From an uncultured Elusimicrobia bacterium (GTDB taxonomy: Bacteria; Elusimicrobiota; Elusimicrobia; UBA1565; UBA9628): a stretch of DNA of 64,000 nt. Positions 26,550-35,185 of this stretch are shown one piece after another. The position numbers were made by a program, and so were the translations under genes. Position 1 is the first letter of the stretch, and every line of letters starts with the position of its first letter. Under the pieces are notes generated by a model. It was given only the letters and a program-made list of their open reading frames with translations, did not search any database and was not told the DNA's origin. Where the stretch lies: NCBI GenBank assembly GCA_903830945.1, contig CAIKVT010000069.1, positions 62,001-126,000 on the forward strand, read 5' to 3'.

Positions 26550-27626
26550 CTACTCGGCTCCTTTGGCCTTAGCCACGGCAGGCTTACCGGCGGGCTTGGC
26601 CGCTGACTCAGGCTGAGCTTCGGTCGCGCCGCTTAAAAATTTCTCGCGCAAGGCCTTCTCGAGCCGGTTGGCCGCGTCGACATTGGCCTTGAGATAGGCC
26701 TTGGCGTTCTCGCGCCCCTGGCCCAGGCGTTCGCCCTGATAAAGGAACCAGGAGCCAGACTTCTCCAGGAGCTGTGACTCGACCCCCATATCGAGCAGGC
26801 AGCCTTCCCGTGAGGCGCCGTAGCCGTGCATCATCTCGAACTCCGCCGTGCGGTAGGGTGGGGCGACCTTGTTCTTGACGACCTTGACGCGGGCGCGCAT
26901 ACCGACCACCTGGTCGCCCTCCTTTATGTTCTCGATGCGCCGGATATCGAGCCGTATGGAAGCGTAGAACTTGAGGGCTAGACCGCCGGGGGTCGTCTCT
27001 GGGTTGCCGAACATGACGCCGATCTTATGACGGATCTGATTGATGAAGATAAGACAAGTCCTGGAGCGGGAGATGGAAGAGGTGAGTTTGCGCAGGGCCT
27101 GGCTCATGAGACGGGCCTGCAGTCCCATATGGGAGTCGCCCATCTCTCCTTCGATCTCGGCCTTAGGAACCAAAGCCGCGACTGAATCGACGACGATGAC
27201 ATCTAGGGCGCTGGAACGCACGAGCTTCTCGGTGATCTCCAGGGCCTCCTCGCCGGAATCGGGCTGGGAGATGAGGAGGTTATCAAGGTCCACACCGAGC
27301 TGTTTAGAGTAAGCCGGGTCCATGGCGTGCTCGACGTCGATGTACGCCGCCGATCCCCCGAGTTTCTGGGCCTGGGCCACGGCATGCAGCGCCAACGTAG
27401 TCTTGCCCGAAGACTCGGGCCCGTAGATCTCAACGATGCGGCCGCGCGGGAACCCCCCGACGCCCAGGGCGAGGTCCAAGGAGAGCACGCCTGTGGGGAT
27501 AGTCTCCACCTTAATCTTAGCGGCGCGCTCGCCCAACTTCATGATGGCCTCGCGGCCGTAGGCTTTCTCGATCTGTGCCAGAGCCAGCTCCAAGGCCTTG
27601 CCCTTCGCGGTCTCGGTCGTCGTCAT
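26550..27626 (-). CDS. recA: recombinase RecA
   Basis: 358 residues. DNA strand exchange and SOS co-protease. Walker A is [13 protein letters not shown], followed by [18 protein letters not shown], the Walker [11 protein letters not shown], loop L1 [22 protein letters not shown] (quoted in parts) and [22 protein letters not shown] (L2 region). The C-terminal tail is Ala/Lys/Pro-rich and less acidic than in E. coli. GGAGGAG lies 5-6 bases before the ATG. A TGCTAAAAT extended -10 about 27 bases upstream of the Shine-Dalgarno may drive it. I see no LexA box. It heads the recA-xer-secreted protein unit. Confidence 0.97.
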   Translation of the reverse strand: MTTTETAKGKALELALAQIEKAYGREAIMKLGERAAKIKVETIPTGVLSLDLALGVGGFPRGRIVEIYGPESSGKTTLALHAVAQAQKLGGSAAYIDVEHAMDPAYSKQLGVDLDNLLISQPDSGEEALEITEKLVRSSALDVIVVDSVAALVPKAEIEGEMGDSHMGLQARLMSQALRKLTSSISRSRTCLIFINQIRHKIGVMFGNPETTPGGLALKFYASIRLDIRRIENIKEGDQVVGMRARVKVVKNKVAPPYRTAEFEMMHGYGASREGCLLDMGVESQLLEKSGSWFLYQGERLGQGRENAKAYLKANVDAANRLEKALREKFLSGATEAQPESAAKPAGKPAVAKAKGAE

Positions 27627-27744
27627 GGTGTCTCCTCCGGGGAAGTCGTCGGTTTATTTTAGCAAAAGACCCCGCACTCAATATACGACGCCGGCGCCAA
27701 AAAGTTCCCTCGCGTCTCGTGGCTTGGCAGGTCACTTGCAGGTC

Positions 27745-27773
27745 TTGACAGAAGTCGATGCCGGGCTTAGACT
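27745..27773 (+). promoter_or_regulatory. promoter of the candidate structured RNA
   Basis: A perfect TTGACA (27745-27750), a 17-base spacer and TAGACT (27768-27773). Transcription would start near 27780, just before the first arm of the long inverted repeat. This is one of the best-formed promoters in the window. Confidence 0.6.
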
Positions 27774-27779
27774 ATGAGT

Positions 27780-28004
27780 GACGGTCGGTCTTACGCCCGT
27801 CCTGAGTCCGGGTTCGTCGCAGTAGCAGTGGTTGTGAACGCAGACGTGGTTGTAGCGGAACGTATGCCGGTGTATTGGTCGTCGTAGTCAGCGTAGCCGT
27901 TGCATTCGCAGTCAGCAGCGTTCCGGACTCAGGACGGGCCCCGTAGCGCACATGAGGCGCCAAGGCAGTCGCTAGAACGACGATTGCCCTGGCGCCTCAC
28001 TTTT
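27780..28004 (+). ncRNA. candidate structured RNA (or long leader of the YaeQ-like gene)
   Basis: About 225 bases between recA and the YaeQ-like gene with no convincing protein. After the promoter at 27745-27773, a perfect 17-base inverted repeat (27795-27811 and 27923-27939, arm GCCCGTCCTGAGTCCGG) encloses about 111 bases that are rich in G and T and have a marked GNN/GTN triplet rhythm. A second, terminator-like hairpin follows and ends in TTTT. The order promoter, long-range helix, internal domain, terminator fits an independent small RNA. It could instead be a regulated leader of the gene at 28046. It does not match tmRNA, SRP RNA or RNase P by eye, and the interior does not pair as a 6S-like rod. 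Short reading frames inside (for example 37 codons from 27774) are Val/Ala-rich and unlikely to be real. Confidence 0.55.
27953..28004 (+). terminator. terminator hairpin of the candidate RNA
   Basis: TGAGGCGCCA (27953-27962) pairs with TGGCGCCTCA (27990-27999); inside, GGCA/TGCC and GTCG/CGAC extend the stem to a six-base loop. CTTTT follows directly. This is a strong rho-independent terminator, or an attenuator in front of the YaeQ-like gene 42 bases downstream. Confidence 0.65.
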
Positions 28005-28045
28005 ATCGAGGTCTGCCGCGATATCGCGCCGCACCGCCCAAGACC

Positions 28046-28570
28046 ATGAAAATCCGCTGCGATCTTCACATCAACGGCGAGGAGCGCAAGCTCCTCCTCG
28101 TGCCCGGCATCAACGAGTCCATAGAACACCGAGCCCTCAAGCTCGCCTCCTATCTCCTGTTTTGGTCTGAAAATCCGATTATGGACGTCAGCCTCAGAAA
28201 CAGCGCCCTGGCCGGCTACGACTTCCTCCCGGACCTTATGGCCTTAGATGAGACCGGCGCCATCAAACTCTGGGTCGAATGCGGCAGCACCACCATGAAC
28301 AAGCTCAACAAGCTCACGCGTCGGCTGTCCCAGAGCCGCATCGTGGTGATGAAGGAAACCGAACATGACGCGAACCGCTTACGTGAAGAACTTCGGAGGA
28401 AACTAGAACGAGAGGCCCGCGTCGAGATATGGTCATGGCCCGACCGCCTGTTCCGCGAGTGGGTCTCGGCCCTGCGGGAAAAGACTGAGATTTACGGAGA
28501 GAGCGGCGGGCTGCTCATCAACGTAGTCGTCAATGAGCATCCCCTGGTTGCGGAACTCAAGCGCTTTTAA
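28046..28570 (+). CDS. YaeQ-like protein of the PD-(D/E)XK fold
   Basis: 174 residues. It resembles the YaeQ family: an early GINESIEHRALKLASYLLFW helix (family: two helices after the first strand), then PDLMALDETGAIKLWVECG, which matches the DLWIELG motif of the family, and SQSRIVVM. YaeQ proteins have a restriction-endonuclease-like core, but their job is unclear. The gene lies 42 bases after the RNA terminator, with no Shine-Dalgarno and no promoter of its own that I can see, so it may depend on read-through. It converges on queE with a 6-base gap. Confidence 0.75.
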   Translation: MKIRCDLHINGEERKLLLVPGINESIEHRALKLASYLLFWSENPIMDVSLRNSALAGYDFLPDLMALDETGAIKLWVECGSTTMNKLNKLTRRLSQSRIVVMKETEHDANRLREELRRKLEREARVEIWSWPDRLFREWVSALREKTEIYGESGGLLINVVVNEHPLVAELKRF

Positions 28571-28576
28571 GAATGC

Positions 28577-29263
28577 TCAGGCCAATCCCCAGACCGGATG
28601 CCACTGCGGGATAAGCCGCACGTCCTTAAGCAACGCCGCCGCCTGGCGCAGAAAGAATATCACCGCCTCCGGTGCGGCCGGCTTCTCCCCCCCGCAAGCC
28701 GTGGCCGGCTGCAGCACCAAGGGCATGTTCGGCGCGGCTTCCTGCATCAGACGGATCAACTGACGCCATTCCGCCTTGGTCGTGCGCGCGGTCAACACCA
28801 CCTTCACGAAACTTTTCTCCGGCGCCACGCGCAGGAACTCCAGGTGATTGGACCAGGTCTCCCGCCCGATGGACGACGGCAACTTCACATCCACCGACGC
28901 CAGATCGCAAAAGGGCACGACTGTCTTAAAAGCCTCAACCATGGTCCCGTTAGTTTCCAAGAGATTCTTCACCCCCTGCCGCCGGACCCATTGCATGAGC
29001 CGCGGCAGAACTTCGATCTGCAAGAGAGGCTCCCCGCCGGTCCAAGAGACCGCCGCATGCGTCTTTTTAAAGAAAAGACGGGAGAGCGCCGCTTGGATCT
29101 TATCTTCCGGCCAAAGCTTGCCCGAAACAGTTGAACGCGTCTTGGGAGTATCGCAGTATCGGCAGCATAGGTTGCAGCCCACCAGACGCACGAAAGCATG
29201 CCGCTGGCCCAGCCAAAGACCCTCGCCCTGCAAAGAAGAGAATATCTCGGCGACGCGAATCAT
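28577..29263 (-). CDS. queE: 7-carboxy-7-deazaguanine synthase
   Basis: 228 residues. Radical SAM enzyme of queuosine and 7-deazaguanine synthesis; turns 6-carboxy-tetrahydropterin into CDG. It starts MIRVAEIFSSLQGEGLWLGQ, has the cluster-binding CX3CX2C as GCNLCCRYCDT, then VSWTGGEPLLQ and LLETNGT, all QueE marks. Its ATG overlaps the queC stop by 4 bases. It is last in a seven-gene operon that begins with glycan genes. QueD and QueF are not in the window. Confidence 0.95.
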   Translation of the reverse strand: MIRVAEIFSSLQGEGLWLGQRHAFVRLVGCNLCCRYCDTPKTRSTVSGKLWPEDKIQAALSRLFFKKTHAAVSWTGGEPLLQIEVLPRLMQWVRRQGVKNLLETNGTMVEAFKTVVPFCDLASVDVKLPSSIGRETWSNHLEFLRVAPEKSFVKVVLTARTTKAEWRQLIRLMQEAAPNMPLVLQPATACGGEKPAAPEAVIFFLRQAAALLKDVRLIPQWHPVWGLA

Positions 29264-29934
29264 CGGCTCAGCGCCGGGTCATTCACACCGGCCGCAGCAA
29301 AGCCCCGAGCGCGCAACTTGCAGGAATCACAGCGGCCGCACGGCCGCCGGCCCCCCTGATAGCATGACCAGGTCAGTTCCAGAGGCACATCCAAGCGGCG
29401 GGCCAAGCGCACGATGCCAGCCTTGTCCAAACGCTGCAACGGCGCCAGGAGCAAAAACCTCTGCCCCTCAGCCACACGCCGCATACCCAGCCGCGCCGCT
29501 TTCTGGAAGGCCGCGTTGAACTCAGGGCGGCAATCCGGATACCCCGAAAAATCCTGAGCGTTGCTGCCGATCGCCACAGCCTCTGCCCCTGTCGCATCCG
29601 CCAAAGAAGCGGCCAAAGAAAGGAATACCATATTGCGGCCCGGCACATAAGTGCTAGGGATGGGACCCTTGCCGATGCGTCCGGCCGGAAGATCCGGCAG
29701 ACGCTGCTTGCGGTCCACCAAAGAACTCGCTCTAAGCCACGGCAATGACAGCCGGACCGAAACCCAGTCCGCCCCGGCTCGCCGGGCCAAGGCCCGGGCG
29801 GCAACGAGCTCCCGCGCATGTCTTTGGCCGTAGTGCACGCTCAAAGCGGTGAGCTGGTAGTCCCGCGCCCGCGCCCAGTACAAAGCCGTGGCCGAATCGA
29901 GGCCCCCGGAGAGCAAAACAACAACGCGCTTCAT
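29260..29934 (-). CDS. queC: 7-cyano-7-deazaguanine synthase
   Basis: 224 residues. ATP-dependent conversion of CDG to preQ0, the next step after QueE. PP-loop motif VLLSGGLDSATALYW at the N-terminus, VHYGQRHARE, YVPGRNMVFLSLA, and the zinc-binding Cys set WSCYQGGRRPCGRCDSCKLR at the C-terminus. It overlaps the exonuclease start by 1 base and queE by 4. Product preQ0 feeds queuosine in tRNA or 7-deazaguanine in DNA; the rest of neither pathway is visible here. Confidence 0.96.
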   Translation of the reverse strand: MKRVVVLLSGGLDSATALYWARARDYQLTALSVHYGQRHARELVAARALARRAGADWVSVRLSLPWLRASSLVDRKQRLPDLPAGRIGKGPIPSTYVPGRNMVFLSLAASLADATGAEAVAIGSNAQDFSGYPDCRPEFNAAFQKAARLGMRRVAEGQRFLLLAPLQRLDKAGIVRLARRLDVPLELTWSCYQGGRRPCGRCDSCKLRARGFAAAGVNDPALSR

Positions 29935-30722
29935 TAGACTTTCCCGACCGGCTTGCCCGGGAACTTCCCCATCAAAGCGTCACGGCAGATGCGCGCCAGT
30001 TCCGGAGTGGTCTTCTCAGCGCCCATGAGCCATTCCAGATAGGATGGCTCCTTGCGCGCCACTTCCTCTAAAGTCAAGGTCCGGTGCTTCCCAAAATTGA
30101 AGGCTGCCTTGCCGTTGCGCCAAACCAGCTTGCCTTGACTGTCCACCCCTGACGTGCCGCGCTCCTGGCAGAAATTCGCCAGTCCCGTCATATCCTGAGG
30201 CAGCTCCGGATAGCGCTCCAGCTGAGCCCACAAGACCTCGCCTGAAGCACGCATATCCGCCTCGGCCCGATGCGCGTCCTCCAAAGTCTTGCCGCAGTAA
30301 TTTTTATAAGCCGCGGTCAGATTTCTCGGCTCCATGCGGTGAAAGATGGTCAAGGCGTCGACCAGATTGCGGCTGGCCGTGGTGAAGGTGATGCCCGCGC
30401 GCTTGAACTCCGCCGTGAGCATGGGTATGTCAAAGCGCAGGATCCCGAAGCCGGCCATATCCGCGTCGCCGATGAAGTCCAGGAGTTTGGGGGCCAGCGC
30501 CGAAAAACGCGGCTGGTCGCGCACCATCTCGTTGGTAATATGGTGCACGGCCGTAGCTTCGGGCGGGATGGGCAGGCCCGGGTCCACCAAGGAAGCAAAC
30601 ACATCCTCCTGGCCGTCCGGTTCGCGACGCAGGAAGGCGAGGTCTACGATGCGGTCTTGGTCCGGCGCCACTCCCGTGGTCTCCAGATCGAAGAAAATGA
30701 CAGCCCTGCGCAAGTTGATCAT
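29934..30722 (-). CDS. DEDDh 3'-5' exonuclease with C-terminal DUF3820-like tail
   Basis: 262 residues. DnaQ-like nuclease: FFDLETTG (Exo I, Asp and Glu), FGILRFDIPML (Exo II) and DAHRAEADMRA (Exo III, His-x4-Asp). The last 60 residues, with FNFGKHRTLTLEEVARKEPSYLEWLM, resemble the small module seen at the end of exonuclease X-type proteins. It probably trims or proofreads DNA or RNA ends in the cytoplasm. It lies between an FAD protein gene (4-base overlap) and queC (1-base overlap), so it is translated with biosynthesis genes it has no obvious link to. Confidence 0.88.
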   Translation of the reverse strand: MINLRRAVIFFDLETTGVAPDQDRIVDLAFLRREPDGQEDVFASLVDPGLPIPPEATAVHHITNEMVRDQPRFSALAPKLLDFIGDADMAGFGILRFDIPMLTAEFKRAGITFTTASRNLVDALTIFHRMEPRNLTAAYKNYCGKTLEDAHRAEADMRASGEVLWAQLERYPELPQDMTGLANFCQERGTSGVDSQGKLVWRNGKAAFNFGKHRTLTLEEVARKEPSYLEWLMGAEKTTPELARICRDALMGKFPGKPVGKV

Positions 30723-32107
30723 GGATGCTTGCCCTCCGAATAGGGATTGAGTAAGTGTTCGGCGCTGCGCCCTTCCTGACGCGGCGCTGGATGCATTTTA
30801 GAATTAAGCAGGCGCTCAGCGCAGGCTGTTCCGTCCAAGAGCGCCTCTTCCATGAAGGAGTACTTCCAGGCCCCGTAGCGACCGATAGACTCCACACCCT
30901 GGCGACCCAGCTCCCTGAAGATGGCGGCCAGCGCCGGCGCCCGTGGAAAATCGTAGAGCACGTAGGCATATGGGATAGGCCGCCACTCCTTGGCCAAGAG
31001 CCGATCGCCGCGCTCCAAGACCCCGCAGTCGCGCAAACCCACAAGGACTCGACGCTCCAGATCCCGCAGGTCGAAGCGCGCACCCCCGGGGCGGGAGACC
31101 TCGACGTAGTACGAAGAGGTCCCGGCCGGAGCATTGGCCGCGGCGAAATTGCTGTAGATGCCGACCCGATAGAAAGGATAGCGCGGCTCCGGGAAATAAA
31201 CCCAGTGGCGGCCGGTCTGATCCGGCCGGTCCAGGCCGATGTTGAGGCACCAAACGCTGGCATGTCGCAAGCGCCGCCGCGCCGCGCGCACCGCAGCCGG
31301 CCAGGGCCCCGAGAGGTCCAGGAACTCAGGCAGGGGCATAGTGTTGACCAGCCGCTCGAAGCGCACCTCCCCCAGGCCCCGAACCCACGCCGTCTTGCCA
31401 GCCAGATCCACGGAGATCACGGCCGCGCCGAGGCTCACCGTGCCCGACTCCAGGCGCGCGGCCAGGGCATCGGCCAAAGCCTGGCTGCCGCCGAGCCGGG
31501 GATAGCGGAAGACTGCGTTGTAGCCGAAACGCTTAGTCTGGTCCTGGAGTGCGCCGACCACAACCTCGGCCGGCGCGGGAGCCGGCACGAACCGACCCTG
31601 CCATTCAGTCGTCAAACGGGAGAGCGGCAGGCCCCACAGCTTGCGATTGTAGGGAAACATGAAGTGCCGGCAGATGCCGGAGCCGAACCGCCGCAAGCTC
31701 CACTGCTCGAAATCAGACGCACAGCAAAGCTCCCGCTTGTGGCCGTAGACCGTCTCCAGGAACCCGGCCAGGCAATCCACCACCGTGGCCGCGGGCAGGC
31801 CGTAAGTATTGGCCTGAAAAGGGTAGCGCGTGGTGCGTCCCTGCAGACGGATCCAGGCGCTGCGCAAGAGGGTCTTAAGATTGCCGCGCAGCAAGGAACC
31901 GACCAGCCGTCGGCCATAGAGGCTATGCAGGTGCAGCAGATGCCCGGTCTGGTCGAAGACGAAACCCTTCCGGATCGAGGACGAAGCCGTGCCGCCGACC
32001 CGCGCCTCCTTCTCCGCCACCAGGACGCTGGCCCCCGAGCGTCGCAGATGATAGGCGGTAGAAAGGCCCGCCAATCCCCCACCGAGGACGAGAACATCAA
32101 CACGCAT
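30719..32107 (-). CDS. FAD-dependent oxidoreductase, amine-oxidase fold (UDP-galactopyranose mutase/PPOX-like)
   Basis: About 462 residues. FAD-binding Rossmann motif VLVLGGGLAGLSTAYHL at the very N-terminus, then EKEARVGGTASS and an amine-oxidase-type C-terminal half (FRYPRLGGSQALADALAARL, MPLPEFLDL, IGRYGAWKY). The GGTA and HLLHLH patches resemble UDP-galactopyranose mutase and protoporphyrinogen-oxidase-like proteins of sugar clusters (COG1232). I prefer ATG 32107; GTG 32125 or TTG 32134 would add nine or fewer residues. It lies between a WecA-like gene and the exonuclease. Given its neighbours, a sugar-related role is likelier than heme synthesis. Confidence 0.78.
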   Translation of the reverse strand: MRVDVLVLGGGLAGLSTAYHLRRSGASVLVAEKEARVGGTASSSIRKGFVFDQTGHLLHLHSLYGRRLVGSLLRGNLKTLLRSAWIRLQGRTTRYPFQANTYGLPAATVVDCLAGFLETVYGHKRELCCASDFEQWSLRRFGSGICRHFMFPYNRKLWGLPLSRLTTEWQGRFVPAPAPAEVVVGALQDQTKRFGYNAVFRYPRLGGSQALADALAARLESGTVSLGAAVISVDLAGKTAWVRGLGEVRFERLVNTMPLPEFLDLSGPWPAAVRAARRRLRHASVWCLNIGLDRPDQTGRHWVYFPEPRYPFYRVGIYSNFAAANAPAGTSSYYVEVSRPGGARFDLRDLERRVLVGLRDCGVLERGDRLLAKEWRPIPYAYVLYDFPRAPALAAIFRELGRQGVESIGRYGAWKYSFMEEALLDGTACAERLLNSKMHPAPRQEGRSAEHLLNPYSEGKHP

Positions 32108-32130
32108 ATCGGAAGGGGCCGTCACGCGCC

Positions 32131-33180
32131 TCAATTAATCTCCACCTTGGCCAAGGCGTTGCTGAGGACGAGGACCTCGATGGCGACCGCGACGTAGATG
32201 CATAGGGCCAAAGCGGCGGAGAGTTGCGTCACCAGGAAAGCCAAGAAACCTAAAACCGCCGACACCGCGGCGGAGAAGGCCACGATCTGTCCGCGGGAGT
32301 GGCCCATTTTCTCCAGGCGAAGGGCGAAGTGATCTTTGGAACCCAGGAAGGGAGATTGGCCCTTGCGCAGGCGCAGGACCATCACGAAAAGCGTGTCGTA
32401 CATAGGAACCAAGAGGATCAACAGCGGCGCCAACACCCCAAGATCGTCGATATCGCTGTAACGGGTGCCCAGCGAGACCCCGGCGAGCAGGAATCCTAAA
32501 GTCATGGCGCCGGAGTCGCCCATGAAAATCTTCCTTTTGGCTGAAAGGTTCCAAGGGATGAATCCCAGAGCGGCTCCGGCCAAAGCCGCGGAAGCGAAAT
32601 TGACATAGAGTTCCTCTGAGGGCAAAGAGATCATCAGAAAGCCCAGCGCCGCCACCACGGCCTGGCTGGAGCTCAGGCCGTCCATGATGTCGATGATGTT
32701 GAAGGCATTGGTGATGCCCACAGCCCACAGGACGGTCAGCCCGATGGCCAGGTATTCCGGCTTGACGAAATTGATACGGATATCGAAATACAGGAGGCAA
32801 AGCGCGGCCAAACATTGCACCGCAAACTTGGGCTTGAAATGCAGCCCATGGCCGCGGGTCTTCTTGAGGTCGTCGACCACTCCCATGATGAAGACCAACG
32901 CGCCTCCCACCATCAGGCCGCGCAGGCTGTGCAAAGTCCCGGTCGGGAACCGCGTGAACATGCGCAAAAGCAGCAGGGTCGCGGCATAGCTCGCGAAGAT
33001 CGCCACGCCCCCCAAGGACGGGGTGCTGACCTTATGAGTCTTGACCGATGAGGACGGCGCGTCCATCCAGCCGAAGCGCAAAGCCAAAGAGCGCACCAGG
33101 GGAGTCAGCAGGAACGAGAATGCGAACGCCGCCGCCACGGCGATGGCGTAAAGCTTCCAATCCGCGGCTACGGTATCCAT
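32131..33180 (-). CDS. UDP-N-acetylglucosamine:polyprenyl-phosphate transferase (WecA/MraY family)
   Basis: 349 residues, about ten membrane helices. Loads a sugar phosphate onto undecaprenyl phosphate as the first step of a surface glycan. The family Asp motif VVDDL, the NAFNIIDIMDGLS stretch (NxxNxxDG) and GDSGAMTLG are visible, as well as the cytoplasmic loop THKVSTPSLGG near the N-terminus. Start ATG 33180 is 1 base after the upstream gene's stop; a longer reading to 33276 would overlap it. Compared with MraY, the peptidoglycan enzyme, the context (GT genes) favours WecA/TagO-type function. Confidence 0.87.
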   Translation of the reverse strand: MDTVAADWKLYAIAVAAAFAFSFLLTPLVRSLALRFGWMDAPSSSVKTHKVSTPSLGGVAIFASYAATLLLLRMFTRFPTGTLHSLRGLMVGGALVFIMGVVDDLKKTRGHGLHFKPKFAVQCLAALCLLYFDIRINFVKPEYLAIGLTVLWAVGITNAFNIIDIMDGLSSSQAVVAALGFLMISLPSEELYVNFASAALAGAALGFIPWNLSAKRKIFMGDSGAMTLGFLLAGVSLGTRYSDIDDLGVLAPLLILLVPMYDTLFVMVLRLRKGQSPFLGSKDHFALRLEKMGHSRGQIVAFSAAVSAVLGFLAFLVTQLSAALALCIYVAVAIEVLVLSNALAKVEIN

Positions 33181-33181
33181 T

Positions 33182-35185
33182 CTAGGGCAGACGGTAGATG
33201 GCGCAGGCCGGCCCTTGGAACACCGGCTCAACGAAACTCGATTGAAGTCCCATCCAGTTGCGCGCGCCCCGATCACTAAAGGGGTCCAACGCCGGCGCCA
33301 GGCGCCGGGCTTCGCGCGGGACGACCATCACGGCGCTAAAGCCTGCCGCCCGCAGCCGGGCGGCGTAGGCCGCGGGGCTGGCCGACTCATCGGCCCAGGC
33401 CCGGTACCGATTAGGAGCGTTGACTGTGGTGGCCATGTTGTCCTGCGTCCAATAGTAGGCCCGCTGCTCGCCCACGATAAGGATTCTATCATTTCCCCCG
33501 AGATGGTCCCGCGCCCAAGCGGCGCAGGAGTAGTACTCCAACCGACGGGAGAGGAACTCCTCGCGGCTCTCCAAACCGGCGAGCACCCGCCCGCTGCCGA
33601 AGACCGCGTGCGCATAAAGGAATACCAGGACATGGGTCGCCACCAGCAGGCCCGAGCCCGCGGCGAGCAAAACCCGACCCAAGCCCGACATCCTCGACCA
33701 TAGGGCGCGCAATCCGAAGGCGGCGAGCAAGCACAACAGCGGCGCCAGCGCGGTCAAAAAGCGCAGGACCACGCCCGTCGAAAACCAGGCAGCGAGGTAG
33801 AGGCCGCAAAAAACCAGCAGCCAGAGCACGGTGCGGTTTCGGCGGCGCCAACCGGCCCATGCCGCCAACGGCAAGGTCCAAAACAAGAGCTCCCAACCCA
33901 TGTCGCCCAGCACGTCCATGCCCCCGCCGAAGCGCAGGCTGTTGCCCAGGAGCTGGACGGGGAGGTCCCGCAGGGCCCGCGCCCATGCGCCCCCATGGCC
34001 GTACTCGGTGAGCACGGCGAAGTAGCGCTGGGCACCGGCCGCGGGCCAGCCGACCCGCGTGGCCGGGAACCAACGATAGAGGAATGGGAACACCGGGTCG
34101 CCGGTCTCAAGCGCGTTCTTGACCAACCAGGGCGAGAACACGGCCGTGACCACCGCGACGAAAAGCGCCAAGTCGCCGCCGCGCGCGCGCCGCGCGCCGG
34201 GCTGCGCCGCCAGCCAATCGACGACGAGCATGAGCCCGAGCACCCCGGCCGTGATGCCTGCCGTATACTTGGCGCCCAAGGCCAGACCGGTGAAGACCGC
34301 GGACAGCGCCAACCAAGAACGAGGCGCGCCCGCGCGCGCGCGCCGCCACCGCCAGAACAGCAGCACTGCGGCCGTAGTCCAAAGCATGACCAAAGACTCG
34401 ATATAAGTAGTCGAAGCCAGCAGCATCACGGCCGTATGCGTGGCCAGAAGCAGGGCCCCCAAGATCCGCGTCTCCGCCGTGATCTCCGAGCCGGCCATGG
34501 TCCACAACCACGCCACGCTCAGCGCCGCGGCCAGCCACATGAACATCTGGGCCAGCAAATCGGACTTGAAAGCCAGGGCCAGAGCAAAAAGCATCTCTCC
34601 ATTCTGGGGGAAATGCGCGAAAGCGGGGACCCCGGTCACGTTAAAGCCTCCCGCGCGCAGATAGGCGACCGGCAGGGCGAGGTGGTAAACCAAGGAATCG
34701 TACTGGTGGGGAGGCACCCAAGTGAGCCAGAAGGTCAGGCCCAACGCGGCGAATATGCCGTCCGCGGCCAGGGGACTGCTCCGCCATTGCTCCGGCAGAC
34801 GGAAGCCGGCAACAGCCGCGCGCAACTCCGAGAACCCGACCAGAAAAAAGCCGGCCAACATCAACGAAAGAGTCCAAGGCCGTAAAAGGTGCAAAGCCGC
34901 CAACGCGAAGACCGAAAGGCTTAAAAGCCCCAGCCCCAGAGTCATCCCAACCACGGTCTTGGCCCCTTCTTCCGGACCACGCAAGCCCAAGAATCCCACC
35001 ACGACCCGACCGCTGCCCGCCGCAATGCCCGCGATGACGGTCAGCAAAGCGCTTGCGGCAAGGCCGGCACGGGACACAGGCCAGAAGAAGCCAGCGGCCG
35101 TAGCCAAGCCGAGGACCGCGGTCGCGGCCGCGTATACCCCTCCCCAGCGCGCGGACTCCGGGGTGGACAAGGCGTCAGGGCTCAT
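33182..35185 (-). CDS. multi-pass membrane glycosyltransferase (GT39/ArnT-like)
   Basis: 667 residues with about 12-14 hydrophobic helices. Likely transfers a sugar from a polyprenyl-phosphate donor at the outer face of the inner membrane. The first large loop has [22 protein letters not shown], similar in position to the acidic (D/E) loop of GT-C enzymes; the Asp in HQYDSL may be the catalytic one. The C-terminus is a soluble domain ([19 protein letters not shown]). It overlaps the upstream GT2 gene by 4 bases and feeds naturally from a DPM1-type donor synthase. Substrates are unknown. Confidence 0.78.
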   Translation of the reverse strand: MSPDALSTPESARWGGVYAAATAVLGLATAAGFFWPVSRAGLAASALLTVIAGIAAGSGRVVVGFLGLRGPEEGAKTVVGMTLGLGLLSLSVFALAALHLLRPWTLSLMLAGFFLVGFSELRAAVAGFRLPEQWRSSPLAADGIFAALGLTFWLTWVPPHQYDSLVYHLALPVAYLRAGGFNVTGVPAFAHFPQNGEMLFALALAFKSDLLAQMFMWLAAALSVAWLWTMAGSEITAETRILGALLLATHTAVMLLASTTYIESLVMLWTTAAVLLFWRWRRARAGAPRSWLALSAVFTGLALGAKYTAGITAGVLGLMLVVDWLAAQPGARRARGGDLALFVAVVTAVFSPWLVKNALETGDPVFPFLYRWFPATRVGWPAAGAQRYFAVLTEYGHGGAWARALRDLPVQLLGNSLRFGGGMDVLGDMGWELLFWTLPLAAWAGWRRRNRTVLWLLVFCGLYLAAWFSTGVVLRFLTALAPLLCLLAAFGLRALWSRMSGLGRVLLAAGSGLLVATHVLVFLYAHAVFGSGRVLAGLESREEFLSRRLEYYSCAAWARDHLGGNDRILIVGEQRAYYWTQDNMATTVNAPNRYRAWADESASPAAYAARLRAAGFSAVMVVPREARRLAPALDPFSDRGARNWMGLQSSFVEPVFQGPACAIYRLP

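Noticed and set aside
26550-27700. SOS (LexA) box in front of recA
   Set aside because: I found no CTGT-N8-ACAG or GAAC-N4-GTTC site between the promoter and the ATG. Control may be different or absent.
27772-27963. A 63-codon minus-strand frame inside the candidate RNA (Thr/Leu/Arg-rich)
   Set aside because: It spans both repeat arms, has low complexity and no ribosome site. It reflects the triplet rhythm of the region.
27780-28004. 6S RNA, tmRNA, SRP RNA, RNase P or a retron msr-msd
   Set aside because: No rod-like pairing of the interior, no tRNA-like ends, no GGAA-type SRP loop and no reverse transcriptase gene nearby. I left it as unknown RNA.
30755-32197. A 480-codon plus-strand frame opposite the FAD oxidoreductase
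   Set aside because: Long antisense frames are common in GC-rich DNA. The opposite strand carries a complete Rossmann protein with operon overlaps; this frame is Arg/Gln/Pro-rich without motifs.
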